Assembly: GCF_001305575.3 (NCBI RefSeq)
Contig: NZ_CP012373.2
Span: 124,001 to 188,000 of the forward strand
Origin: Beggiatoa leptomitoformis
GTDB lineage: Bacteria > Pseudomonadota > Gammaproteobacteria > Beggiatoales > Beggiatoaceae
Direction: 5' to 3'
Length of the DNA stretch: 64,000 bases
Each line of letters begins with the position of its first letter. Position 1 is the stretch's first letter. The notes below the pieces were generated by a model, which was not told the DNA's origin, made no database searches, and saw nothing but the letters and a program-made list of their open reading frames with translations. Positions 17,884-27,600 of this stretch are shown here, one piece after another. Made by a program: the position numbers and the translations under genes.

Positions 17884-18843
17884 ATGCTCGCAACATTACC
17901 ACATTTACAAAAAACGGATTTTCCCGCTATTTCTCGCCAAGAATTAACAACGGTACAAATTAATCTGGGTTATGTTTGTAATCAACAATGTATTCATTGT
18001 CATGTAAATGCAAGCCCAACGCGCAAGGAAAGCATGACACGGGAAACCGCTGAAGATGTTCTCCGCTATTTACAGGCTTCTGATGCGTCCGTTTTGGATA
18101 TGACGGGGGGCGCGCCTGAACTAAATCCCTGTTTTCGCTGGTTGGTAACAGAGGCACGACAATTAGGCATAAAAGTAATAGACCGCTGTAATTTAACCGT
18201 TTTATTTGAACCGCAACAGACCGATTTAGCTGCATTTTTAGCCGAACAACAAGTTGAAATTATTGCTTCTTTACCTTGTTATTCAATAGATAATGTGGAT
18301 AAACAACGTGGAAAGGGGACATTTAAAAAAAGCATTGAAGGATTACAACAGCTTAATGCATTAGGTTATGGAAAAGCGGGGTCGGCATTACATTTGCACT
18401 TGGTCTTTAACCCGCAAGCAGCGAGTTTACCACCGCCTCAAAAAACCTTAGAAGCAGATTATAAAAAAGTGTTAAGTGCAGAATATAATGTTGTATTTAA
18501 TCAGCTTTATACTTTATGTAATATGCCCATTCAGCGGTTTGGCAGTGCGTTATTATCTAATGGACAATTTACAACTTATATGCAACTTCTACGACAGGCT
18601 TTTCAGGTGGAAAATTTGGCACAGGTGATGTGTCGTCAACTGTTAAGCATAGATTGGCAAGGTTATGTTTATGATTGTGATTTTAACCAGATGTTAGGGT
18701 TGCCTTTGTTAGTGGAAGGAAAAAAGCAACATATTCGGGATTTATTGGGGATTAATTTAAATAATAATCCAATTGTTATCGCAGACCATTGTTACGGCTG
18801 TACGGCTGGTCAGGGTAGTAGTTGTGGGGGTGCGCTATCTTGA
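17884..18843 (+). CDS. arsS: Radical SAM protein, arsenosugar biosynthesis ArsS-like
   Basis: 319 residues from the ATG at 17884; upstream sequence in frame is repeat DNA, so longer starts are unlikely. Radical SAM signature CNQQCIHCH (CxxxCxxC) near residues 33-41 binds the 4Fe-4S cluster. LDMTGGAPELNP and IDRCNLTVL are typical of the ArsS family, and the C-terminal cysteine cluster (DHCYGCTAGQGSSCGG) matches its extra Cys domain. ArsS adds a deoxyadenosyl group to dimethylated arsenic on the way to arsenosugars. The two sugar-transfer genes that follow support the assignment. No arsM methyltransferase is in the window. Confidence 0.85.
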   Translation: MLATLPHLQKTDFPAISRQELTTVQINLGYVCNQQCIHCHVNASPTRKESMTRETAEDVLRYLQASDASVLDMTGGAPELNPCFRWLVTEARQLGIKVIDRCNLTVLFEPQQTDLAAFLAEQQVEIIASLPCYSIDNVDKQRGKGTFKKSIEGLQQLNALGYGKAGSALHLHLVFNPQAASLPPPQKTLEADYKKVLSAEYNVVFNQLYTLCNMPIQRFGSALLSNGQFTTYMQLLRQAFQVENLAQVMCRQLLSIDWQGYVYDCDFNQMLGLPLLVEGKKQHIRDLLGINLNNNPIVIADHCYGCTAGQGSSCGGALS

Positions 18844-19520
18844 GTAAATTATCTATCATCATTCCTACGTTAAATGAACAAGCCTGTATTGTCGCAACTT
18901 TGCAGCCGTTGCAATCGTTGCGTGTAGCAGGACATGAAATCATTTTAGTGGATGGTGATAGTCAGGATGATACTCGCAAACTCGCCGCGCCATTTGTTGA
19001 TACCTTATTGATTACAAAAAGAGGACGTGCGTATCAAATGAATTTTGGCGCACACTTTGCCCATCATGACATTTTGGTGTTTCTTCATGCGGATACGCAG
19101 TTACCTAATATGGCAGATAGGTTGATACTGCAAGGTTTAATACAAAAAAGGCGATTATGGGGGCGGTTTAATGTGCGTTTGTCAGGACGGGGGTTTTTAT
19201 TGTGGGTCATTGCGTGGCTGATGAATTGGCGTTCTTGTTTAACGGGTATCGCAACAGGAGACCAAGCTATTTTTGTTTATAAAACTGTTTTTCAACAGGT
19301 AAATGGCTTTCCTGAACAGCCATTAATGGAGGATATTGTATTAAGTAAACGGTTAAAAAATTGTAGTTCCCCTCTTTGCTTAACCGCAAAAGTGATAACA
19401 TCCAGTCGTCGTTGGGAAAAATATGGTATTTTACGCACGATTTTTTTAATGTGGTATTTGCGTGTCGCCTATCGCTTGGGGAAAAGTCCGCAATTGTTAA
19501 AAAAGTATTATGATGAATAA
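18840..19520 (+). CDS. Family 2 glycosyltransferase of arsenosugar-type cluster
   Basis: 226 residues from a TTG at 18840 that overlaps the arsS stop codon; an earlier start would overlap more and add no domain sequence. GT-A fold features: LSIIIPTLNEQ at the N-terminus, HEIILVDGDSQDDT, FLHADTQLP (metal-binding Asp-x-Asp region), TGDQAIFV and FPEQPLMEDIVLSKRL. It matches the TIGR04283 group that travels with ArsS. Translationally coupled to arsS and to the next gene, with which it overlaps by 8-11 bases. Confidence 0.85.
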   Translation: MSKLSIIIPTLNEQACIVATLQPLQSLRVAGHEIILVDGDSQDDTRKLAAPFVDTLLITKRGRAYQMNFGAHFAHHDILVFLHADTQLPNMADRLILQGLIQKRRLWGRFNVRLSGRGFLLWVIAWLMNWRSCLTGIATGDQAIFVYKTVFQQVNGFPEQPLMEDIVLSKRLKNCSSPLCLTAKVITSSRRWEKYGILRTIFLMWYLRVAYRLGKSPQLLKKYYDE

Positions 19521-20136
19521 ACTACAAATTTTTACTAAAGCCCCCATTGCAGGCTTTGTTAAAACCCGTTTAACCCCGCCTTATTCACCTGATGAAGCTG
19601 TTCAATTACATAAGCGATTGATACAAAATTGTTTATGTCAATTTACACCACATTTCTCTGTAGAATTATGGTGTGCGCCAGATACACAACATCCTTTTTT
19701 TCAACATTGCCAACAGCAATACGCACTCAATTTGCGCATCCAACAGGGGCAAACATTGGGCGAGCGAATGTTTAACGCCTTAAAAAGTAATTTACCCGCA
19801 ATAACGGTTTTAATTGGAACAGATAGCCCTAGTTTACAGGTTGATGATATAAATAAGGCATTTAATGTGTTAGAACAAGGTTATCCGATAGTATTTGCCC
19901 CAGCAGAAGATGGGGGGTATGCGTTGGTGGGGCTACGTGATGCGCCGATTGATGTCTTTACAGCAATGCGTTGGAGTCATGCAGAGGTGATGGCTGATAC
20001 ACGCATACGTTTGCGTCATTTACAACGGGAGTGGTATGAATTACCGCTACAATGGGATGTTGACAGACCTGAAGATGTGAAAAGATGGCAACAATGTTCT
20101 GTACCCGCGTATTTTTCTCATCCTACTTTTGATTAA
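19513..20136 (+). CDS. DUF2064 / TIGR04282 glycosyltransferase-like protein
   Basis: 207 residues. Starts MNKLQIFTKAPIAGFVKTRL, the family N-terminus; two adjacent ATGs are possible. IGTDSPSLQ and FAPAEDGGYALVGLR resemble nucleotidyl/sugar-transferase loops. This family (TIGR04282) pairs with the TIGR04283 glycosyltransferase and ArsS in arsenosugar gene sets. The exact reaction is not settled from the sequence. Confidence 0.85.
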   Translation: MNKLQIFTKAPIAGFVKTRLTPPYSPDEAVQLHKRLIQNCLCQFTPHFSVELWCAPDTQHPFFQHCQQQYALNLRIQQGQTLGERMFNALKSNLPAITVLIGTDSPSLQVDDINKAFNVLEQGYPIVFAPAEDGGYALVGLRDAPIDVFTAMRWSHAEVMADTRIRLRHLQREWYELPLQWDVDRPEDVKRWQQCSVPAYFSHPTFD

Positions 20137-20146
20137 TCGATTTAAC

Positions 20147-20917
20147 ATGCGCTCACCGATATTAACACTGGCTTATTATGTCCTGATTGAGGCTTTACGG
20201 ACGCGATTTTTTATCGTCATTTTATTGCTGTTTAGCATAGGCTTAGGAATAACTTTATTTTTAGGACAAATTACTTTAATAGAAACAGAGGCGAATCAAA
20301 GCAGTATTTTAGCGGCATTTTTTCGTTTGAGTGCAGTGTATTTATTAAGTTTGTTTGTCATTACTAGTATGGTGCGTGAATTTAATGACCATAGCATCAG
20401 TTTGTTCTTGTCTTTACCATTATCACGTACACATTATTTTTTAGGTAAGTTTCTTGGCTTTTGTTTAACCGCTTGTATTACTGCGTTATTATTTGGAATG
20501 CTTCTTTTATTTTATGCGGATTACCAACAAGTTATTTTTTGGACAGGGTCATTATTTTGCGAACTACTGATAATCAGCACTGTTTCGCTGTTATTTGTGC
20601 TGAGTTTCAACAACACGGTGCAAGCCTTTAGTGCGGTACTTGCCTTTTATTTACTCGCTCGTAGCATTAATACCTTGCAAATAATGAGTTTAGGCGTTTT
20701 ATATAGTGCAGACACTTTTAATGACCAATTTGTTCGCGGATTTATCCAGTTATTAGCGTTATTACTGCCTGATTTAGAAAAATTCACTCAATCCGCATGG
20801 CTTATTTACCACACAGGCACATTGATGCAATTTCTTCTATTATTAGAACAAACACTGATTTATGTTTTCCTTTTAGTCATGGCTAGTTTGTTTGATTTAT
20901 ACCGAAAAAACTTATGA
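20147..20917 (+). CDS. ABC-2 type transporter permease
   Basis: 256 residues from the ATG at 20147; a TTG at 20129 is an alternative. About six transmembrane segments. The segment MVREFNDHSISLFLSLPLSRTHYFLGKF is characteristic of ABC-2 permeases, in the loop before the third helix. It directly follows the arsenosugar-type genes and overlaps the next gene by four bases (ATGA), so all five genes may form one operon. No ATPase partner is present, so its substrate is unknown; export of a product of the upstream genes is speculation. Confidence 0.8.
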   Translation: MRSPILTLAYYVLIEALRTRFFIVILLLFSIGLGITLFLGQITLIETEANQSSILAAFFRLSAVYLLSLFVITSMVREFNDHSISLFLSLPLSRTHYFLGKFLGFCLTACITALLFGMLLLFYADYQQVIFWTGSLFCELLIISTVSLLFVLSFNNTVQAFSAVLAFYLLARSINTLQIMSLGVLYSADTFNDQFVRGFIQLLALLLPDLEKFTQSAWLIYHTGTLMQFLLLLEQTLIYVFLLVMASLFDLYRKNL

Positions 20918-21648
20918 AACAGCTTGTTCGCCCGCTGAATGCAGTACCGCCATTTGTTATTGTGCTGTTATTTGTTAGTGTGTTGTTGCAATTCTCTTAT
21001 GCCTTCCGCCCTGCCGCCAGTTTTACGCCGCAAGCATTACCTCAACCACCAGATATAAATCTATTAAAAATAAGCAGTTTTGGCGATGAAATCGTCACCG
21101 CTAAATTGTTGATGCTCTGGTTACAAAGTTTTAACGCGCAAAAAGGGCGGTTTTTGGTAAATCAATCTCTCAATTATGACACCTTACTTGCATGGTTGAC
21201 GATTATTCTGGACTTAGATGCTTCTGCCAGTTATCCGCTCTTTTCCGCTAGTCATCTATACACGGATGTTGCAGACCCACACAAACAGCGAAGAATGCTA
21301 GAATTTGTTTATACGCAGTTTTTTGTAAATCCTGCTCAGCGTTGGCGTTGGTTGGCATACGTAACGGTAATAGCGAAACATCGTTTAAAAGAATTGCCGC
21401 TCGCGCTTAAGTATGCCCAAGCTATTTCACGTTATGTTGATGTTAATACGCCACAATGGACGCGAGAAATGGAGGTCTTCATTTTAGAAGACATGGGGGA
21501 ATGGGAAAAAGCATATACAGTGATTGAGCGGTTATTTGCACAACATGAATTGGTAGAACCCGCTGATGTTCAGTTTTTTCAGCATGAATTGCATGAGTTA
21601 GAAATAAAAATCCAAAGAAAAAAAATAGGCGTAAGCAATGAACAGTAA
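20914..21648 (+). CDS. Membrane-anchored protein, unknown function
   Basis: 244 residues: one N-terminal transmembrane segment (VIVLLFVSVLLQFSYAF), then a helical domain of TPR-like character (ALKYAQAISRYVDVN, EMEVFILEDMGEWEKAYTVIERL). Overlaps the ABC permease by four bases, so probably made with it. The helical repeats suggest a protein-interaction role on the periplasmic side. No family recognised. Confidence 0.75.
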   Translation: MKQLVRPLNAVPPFVIVLLFVSVLLQFSYAFRPAASFTPQALPQPPDINLLKISSFGDEIVTAKLLMLWLQSFNAQKGRFLVNQSLNYDTLLAWLTIILDLDASASYPLFSASHLYTDVADPHKQRRMLEFVYTQFFVNPAQRWRWLAYVTVIAKHRLKELPLALKYAQAISRYVDVNTPQWTREMEVFILEDMGEWEKAYTVIERLFAQHELVEPADVQFFQHELHELEIKIQRKKIGVSNEQ

Positions 21649-21705
21649 CGATTTTATAGTAATATCGTTTATCATTGCCTAATTGATAAAATTGAGGTTT
21701 TAATA

Positions 21706-22356
21706 ATGAAACGGCAACAGTCTGGCTTTACATTGGTTGAAATAGCAATTGTTTTAGTAATTATTGGCTTGCTGATTGGTGGTGTACTGAAAGGACAAGA
21801 AATTATCACTAATGCGCGGGTTGTGAATATAGAAAATTCATTCAATGGTATTTCTGCGGCAATCTTTAGTTATCAGGATAGATATAGGGCATTACCGGGA
21901 GATGATGCAAAAGCGAATATACGTTTTCCTGCTTTCGCTAGTGCTTCTGGTACAGTTATCGGCAGTGGAAATGGAATTATTGAAGGACAGTTTAAAAGCA
22001 CCACAGATACAGATGAGTCAAGATTGTTTTGGTTACATTTACGTAACGCAGGATTAGTACCGGGTGCGGTCAGTCCTTCAGACCTCAATTCTTTTGAACA
22101 GCCAACAAATCCTTACGGGGGAAAAATTGGCGTTTCTAGTGACCCAACTGTTGCATCAACAAAACCAGCGAATATTACAGGTATGTATGTAGGATTTGCT
22201 GTTATTCCCGGTAAAATCGCGCAAATTCTAGAAACTCGTGCGGATGATACAGTACCTGATACGGGTAGTGTTCAGGCCCTTAAGAATTCGGATGATAGTG
22301 CTGTTACAACCAAATATGACCCCTTAGAAATTTATGATGTATTCTTAACATTGTAG
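21706..22356 (+). CDS. Type IV pilin-like / pseudopilin protein
   Basis: 216 residues. Prepilin signal MKRQQSG/FTLVEIAIVLVIIG: short basic leader, Gly before the cleavage site, Phe+1 and Glu+5, then a hydrophobic helix, as processed by PilD. The C-terminal part (about 180 residues) is Gly/Pro-rich and resembles the pseudopilin-like proteins of Thiotrichales with ALPGDDAKA near residue 64. No secretion or pilus operon is nearby, so it may be an orphan minor pilin. A strong terminator follows. Confidence 0.85.
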   Translation: MKRQQSGFTLVEIAIVLVIIGLLIGGVLKGQEIITNARVVNIENSFNGISAAIFSYQDRYRALPGDDAKANIRFPAFASASGTVIGSGNGIIEGQFKSTTDTDESRLFWLHLRNAGLVPGAVSPSDLNSFEQPTNPYGGKIGVSSDPTVASTKPANITGMYVGFAVIPGKIAQILETRADDTVPDTGSVQALKNSDDSAVTTKYDPLEIYDVFLTL

Positions 22357-22372
22357 TTTTTAAGCCTATCTT

Positions 22373-22406
22373 AAAAAAAAGCGCGAACCTGTCGCGCTTT
22401 TTTTAT
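22373..22406 (+). terminator. Strong intrinsic terminator after pilin gene
   Basis: AAAAAAAGCGCGA pairs with TCGCGCTTTTTTT around a 5-base loop. It is symmetric, so it could stop transcription from both sides. Confidence 0.9.
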
Positions 22407-22408
22407 TT

Positions 22409-22535
22409 AAAGATTGTCTGAATCAGGATTTTCAGAATTACCAGAATTTTCAGAATTAAAAAGATTAATTAAACAATTTTCTTTTAATTGTTTTTAATTT
22501 TGGTAATTCTGAAAATCCTGATTCAGACAATCTTT
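22409..22535. repeat. Long perfect inverted repeat, best copy of a dispersed family
   Basis: Arms of 35 bp, perfectly complementary (22409-22443 with 22501-22535), separated by 57 AT-rich bases that include ATTTTCAGAATT repeats. The arm begins AGATTGTCTGAATCAGGATT. Partial or decayed copies occur at 17751-17835, 28837-28880, 35045-35097, 38464-38552 and 50245-50276, always between genes. No coding capacity, so a MITE- or REP-like element is likely. Confidence 0.8.
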
Positions 22536-22546
22536 TCAATCTTTAC

Positions 22547-22867
22547 TCAAACAACAATATCCAGATGAATCGCTACAATATCAAGTAATTGTTCAAATGT
22601 TACATTTTCTTTTGCATCGATAATGCCGCGTGTATTTACATCGGGTAATTCTGGAAAAAGTAAATGTACGCCATATTTATCAGGTTCTTGCCCATGTGTG
22701 TAAATATACGCGACTAAACTTGGATCACCCCGTTTACATAATCCAACCGCTGATAAATCTGTTTGCCAACGCTCACTAATATCAAATGCTTCTTTGCCTA
22801 ATTGGCTGGTCAACATAATTAATAGTTTTTTAATGTCTTCTGTCTTATTCACTGCCCAAATATTCAT
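22547..22867 (-). CDS. Conserved-looking hypothetical protein
   Basis: 106 residues, acidic, no signal or membrane segment. Begins MNIWAVNKTEDIKKLLIML and contains VAYIYTHGQEPDKYGVHLLFPELPD, which reads like a small alpha/beta domain. It stands alone between the inverted repeat and a 275-base intergenic stretch before trkH. I do not recognise a family. Confidence 0.65.
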   Translation of the reverse strand: MNIWAVNKTEDIKKLLIMLTSQLGKEAFDISERWQTDLSAVGLCKRGDPSLVAYIYTHGQEPDKYGVHLLFPELPDVNTRGIIDAKENVTFEQLLDIVAIHLDIVV

Positions 22868-23142
22868 TCTCTTATCTCGTAAACAACACTGGACTAGACC
22901 TGCTAACCTATAGGCTTATAGCGGTGCTTAGCAATTATTTATTTAAAACGCATTCTTAGCCAATAAATGTAACGTTATTCGCCTCATTTATAATAGGTAA
23001 GCACATTATACGAGTGAATCCGTCCTGACAGTGTTGTAAGTTAAATGCACAAATCAATACAATAACCCCACTGTAAAGCATAAAACTTCTTTATCACAAC
23101 AGTTCAAACCATTTTTCTCTCCCACGAGTCTTACTGTATCCC

Positions 23143-24588
23143 ATGCAATATTCTCTTATTCAACGCATTCTCGGCTTATTGTTGATGGCGTTTAGCGTCA
23201 CCCTTATTCCGCCCATGTTCGTATCGCTGTGGTATGGCGATGACAGTTTGCACGCTTTTACGATTTCGTTTGTAGTTATGTTGGCATTAGGCATTATTAG
23301 TTGGTTACCAGTGCGCCATGTTAAAAAAGAATTGTATCTCCATGATGGCTTTATTATTACTTCGCTATTTTGGATAGTCTTGAGTATTGTCAGTGCTGTC
23401 CCTTTTTTAATCTCGCCCCGCTTAGATATTGCACAAGCGGTATTTGAAGCGGTTTCTGGTTTTACTACGACGGGCGCAACGGTTATTTTAGGTTTAGATT
23501 ATCTCCCACAGTCCATTCTTTATTATCGCCAACAACTGCAATGGATTGGAGGCTTAGGGGTTATCGTGTTCGCGGTTGCGGTGTTGCCCATGTTAGGGAT
23601 TGGGGGAATGCAACTTTATCGCGCAGAAACACCGGGACCGTTGCACGATGATAAAATCACCCCTCGGTTACAACATACCGTTTGGCGGTTTCTTTTAACC
23701 TACTGCATTATCACGCTCGCCTGTACCTTGGCTTTTTGGGCGGGGGGAATGTCATTATTTGATGCGGTTGGTCATAGTTACTCGACAGTTTCTACAGGCG
23801 GATTTTCCACTCATGATGACAGTCTTAAATACTTTCATAGCCCATTACTTGAAGTGATTGCTATCTTTTTTATGCTACTGGGTAGCCTTAGTTTTACCCT
23901 GCATTACATGTCATGGGTACAAATGGACTTAAAACGTTATTGGCGGGATATTCAAACCCGAGTCTTTTTTTATATCGTGATTGTTTTAACGGGTATTATT
24001 ACGATAACCCTTTGGTTAAAAGAAATATATCCCGATTTTTTAACCAGCTTAAGATATGCCAGTTTTCAATTGGTTTCTATTATGACAACCACAGGGTTTT
24101 TAACCGATGATTTTAGTCAATGGCCCTTGTTTGTACCTGCACTTATTATACTTAGCACCTTTATTGGCGGATGTGTCGGTTCAACGGCCGGGGGATTTCG
24201 TGTTATTCGCCTCATTATTATCTACAAACAAGCAATGCGTGGATTAATGCGCATGATACATCCGAGTGCTATTTTTACCATTAAATTGGACGGAAAATCA
24301 GTGCCTGATAGTGTGTTGCAAACAGTTTGGGAGTTTACTCTGTGGTTTATCGCCAGTTATGTCATCCTTTCCTTTTTACTCATGGCTACAGGTGTAGAAA
24401 TGGTCACGGCATTTTCTGCTGTTGCCTCCTGTTTTAATATGGCGGGTCCGGGCTTGGGTAAAGTTGTCTTTATTTACACCAGTATCAGCGATACAGGCTT
24501 ATGGATTCTTAGCTTTGCCATGTTATTAGGTCGGTTAGAAATTTTCCCGTTATTGGTTTTAATGACCCCCGCTTTTTGGCGTAGATAA
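23143..24588 (+). CDS. trkH: Potassium uptake protein TrkH
   Basis: 481 residues, about ten to twelve membrane segments, same length as E. coli TrkH/TrkG. The four pore loops of the Trk family are seen: FEAVSGFTTTGATV, YSTVSTGGFSTHD, IMTTTGFLTDDF and CFNMAGPGLG; the Gly in each filters K+. Needs the cytoplasmic regulator TrkA, which is not in the window. The next gene begins 40 bases on, so they may share a transcript. Confidence 0.95.
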   Translation: MQYSLIQRILGLLLMAFSVTLIPPMFVSLWYGDDSLHAFTISFVVMLALGIISWLPVRHVKKELYLHDGFIITSLFWIVLSIVSAVPFLISPRLDIAQAVFEAVSGFTTTGATVILGLDYLPQSILYYRQQLQWIGGLGVIVFAVAVLPMLGIGGMQLYRAETPGPLHDDKITPRLQHTVWRFLLTYCIITLACTLAFWAGGMSLFDAVGHSYSTVSTGGFSTHDDSLKYFHSPLLEVIAIFFMLLGSLSFTLHYMSWVQMDLKRYWRDIQTRVFFYIVIVLTGIITITLWLKEIYPDFLTSLRYASFQLVSIMTTTGFLTDDFSQWPLFVPALIILSTFIGGCVGSTAGGFRVIRLIIIYKQAMRGLMRMIHPSAIFTIKLDGKSVPDSVLQTVWEFTLWFIASYVILSFLLMATGVEMVTAFSAVASCFNMAGPGLGKVVFIYTSISDTGLWILSFAMLLGRLEIFPLLVLMTPAFWRR

Positions 24589-24628
24589 TGAATAATTTTC
24601 CCCTAGAAAGTCACTCGTAAAAATAGCT

Positions 24629-27600
24629 GTGGACAATATACACTTATATCTTAATATGTTATGGGTTTGCGTAAGCGCGTTTTTAGTGTTCTTGATGCAA
24701 GCGGGTTTTCTATGCCTAGAATCAGGACTGACGCGCAGCAAAAACACCATTAATGTTGCTTTTAAAAATCTTGCCGATTTTTCCATTGCCGTGATTTTAT
24801 ACTGGATGTTTGGCTTTGCCCTGATGTTTGGAACAAGTTTTTACGGTTGGGTTGGCAATAGTCATTTTTTTCTTGCCGTACAAACAGAAAGCGCATGGAC
24901 AACCACTTTTTTTATTTTTGAAGTCATGTTCTGCGCGACAGCAACCACCATCTTATCAGGCGCGGTGGCCGAACGTTTTCGCTTAGTGGCTTACCTCTTT
25001 GTAACGGCCTTTAGTTCTGGGCTTATTTACCCATTGTTTGGACATTGGGCATGGGGGGGCGCATTACTAGGAACACAAGGCTGGTTACAAGCACGCGGGT
25101 TTATCGATTTTGCGGGTTCTAGTGTTGTACATAGCGTTGGTGGCTGGGTTTCCCTTGCTGCATTATTAGTGATTGGCGCGCGCACAGGGCGTTTTCTCAA
25201 TGGGCAAGTCAGTCGTGTCAATGGTTCAAATCTCCCCCTTTCTATGCTTGGACTCTGTTTATTACTCTTTGGTTGGTTTGGATTTAATGGCGGTAGCACA
25301 CTGGCTTTAAATGATGCAGTGCCTGCTATTATTGCCAATACACTGCTGAGTGGGATTGCAGGTTCGCTCACTACATCCGCAATTGGCTGGTATCGGGATG
25401 GTTATGCAGAAGTGAGCCACCTCATTAATGGCATGTTAGCAGGATTGGTGGCCATTACCGCAGGCTGTCACGCTGTTAGCATTGCTGATGCAGTGTTGAT
25501 TGGTGCTGTTGGCGGTATAGTCTTTCTACTGGCCGACAATTTATTACTCCGTTTAAAAATTGACGATGCGGTTGGTGCTGTACCAACACATTTAGCAGCA
25601 GGTATTTGGGGAACGCTCGCCGTTGGAATATTGGGTGACTTAAGCATTCTCGATACAGGGCTAAGTCGCTTTGAACAAATTAGCATCCAACTCTTGGGCA
25701 TACTCGTCTGCGCACTTTGGTCATTTGGTAGTGCTTACTTTTTTCTAAGCACGCTTAATCGGTTTTTTCCCCTCCGTGTGAGTTTTGAAGATGAAGAAAA
25801 AGGCTTAAATCTATCAGAACATGGGGCAAAAACAGATTTAATCGACCTTTTAACTATCATGCAATCTCATGAAAAAAAAGGTTATGTTGGTAATCATGTA
25901 CCCGCAGAACCGTTTACTGAGGTTGGACAAATTGCCCGTCAATATAACCGTGTGATGACAGCCCTAGACAAAGCAACAGCGCAATTACGTTTGATTATTA
26001 ATGATATACGCGATGGTGTTGTTACTTTTAATCGCAATGGAGTTATCACCAGCTTTAACACGGGTGCGGAACAACTCTTTGGTTATTCAGCAAATACCAT
26101 TATCGGGCGTTCTGTTGCTATCTTATGGTTACGTGAAGACCCGCATTTTTTAACCAATGTTTACGAAATGACGTTGCCTGTTGGTTCAAAAAGAGAAATT
26201 ACCGCCAAACGTCAAGACCAAACTGTCTTTATGGTAGAACTCACCGTTACACAAAGCTGGTTACAACGCGAAGTTATATACACGACATTGATACGTGATA
26301 TTACCGAGCGCAAACGGATGGAAGAACAACTTTCCGCTGAAAAAGAATTAGCACAAACAACGCTTGCTTCTATAGGCGATGCCGTTATTACAACCGATTC
26401 TACAGGCAAAATTACCTATTTAAATCCCGTTGCGGAAACCTTGACAGGGTGGGAACAAAACGAAGTTGTCGGACAAAATATTAGCCTTGTTTACCACCTT
26501 ATTGATGAAATTACACGTAATAGCCTACAAACACCTGCCCAACGCCTAAATCAAAATAATATTACCAGCAAAACGAATCATGCCATCCTCATCCGTCGTG
26601 ATGGACATGAAGTCGCACTAGAAGATTCCGTCGCGCCTATTCGCAATCAACAAGGCGTGATGATGGGGATGGTTGTTGTATTTCATGATGTTACTAAAAG
26701 CCGCAAACTTGCCCAACAACTTTCGTATCAAGCCAAACACGATGCATTAACAGGACTAGTCAACCGCACAGAATTCGAACAACGCCTACACTATTTGTTA
26801 GAAAACTCCGAACAAGAGCGCGCGCGTCATGTTTTATGCTATATGGACTTAGATAACTTTAAAATTGTTAATGATACCTGTGGACACGTTGCTGGAGATG
26901 AATTGCTACGACAAATCACGGCGTTATTTAAAACCCGTGTACGCGGTACGGACACCCTTGCACGATTGGGCGGGGATGAATTTGGCGTTTTGTTTCAAAA
27001 TTGCGGGATAGAGCAGGCAGAAAATGTTGCAGAACAGTTGCGCGAAGCAGTGCAAAAGTTTCGCTTTATCTGGAATAATCAAAATTTTGGCGTTGGGGTC
27101 AGTATTGGATTGGTGGAACTAACAGGGAATGGGGAAACCCTAGCGAGCTTACAAGCCGCTGCTGATACCGCTTGTTACATCGCAAAAGATACAGGACGTA
27201 ATCGAATTCATGTTTTTCAACAAGATGACTTACAAGGGAAAGAGCAGCCTGAGCCTGTGCAATGGTTACATCGGATTGAACACGCCTTACAAGCTGATCG
27301 GTTACGTTTACTCTTTCAATCACTGTGTCCGTTACGTAAAGAATTAGATGATAATACAGGTTATTATGAAATTTTCGTTAGTTTATTAGACAATAATAAT
27401 CGCTTAATTCCACCGGGTGCTTTTATTCCTGCGGCAGAACGTTACAACATTATGCCCTTAATTGACCGTTGGGTTGTGCGTAACACATTGGCGTGGTTAG
27501 GTGATTATATCCGTCAAGGTAAACATCCGATACATCTGTGTATGGTGAATTTATCTGTAACGGCTGTTGGTGATGAGGATTTTTTAAAATTGGTTGCCGA

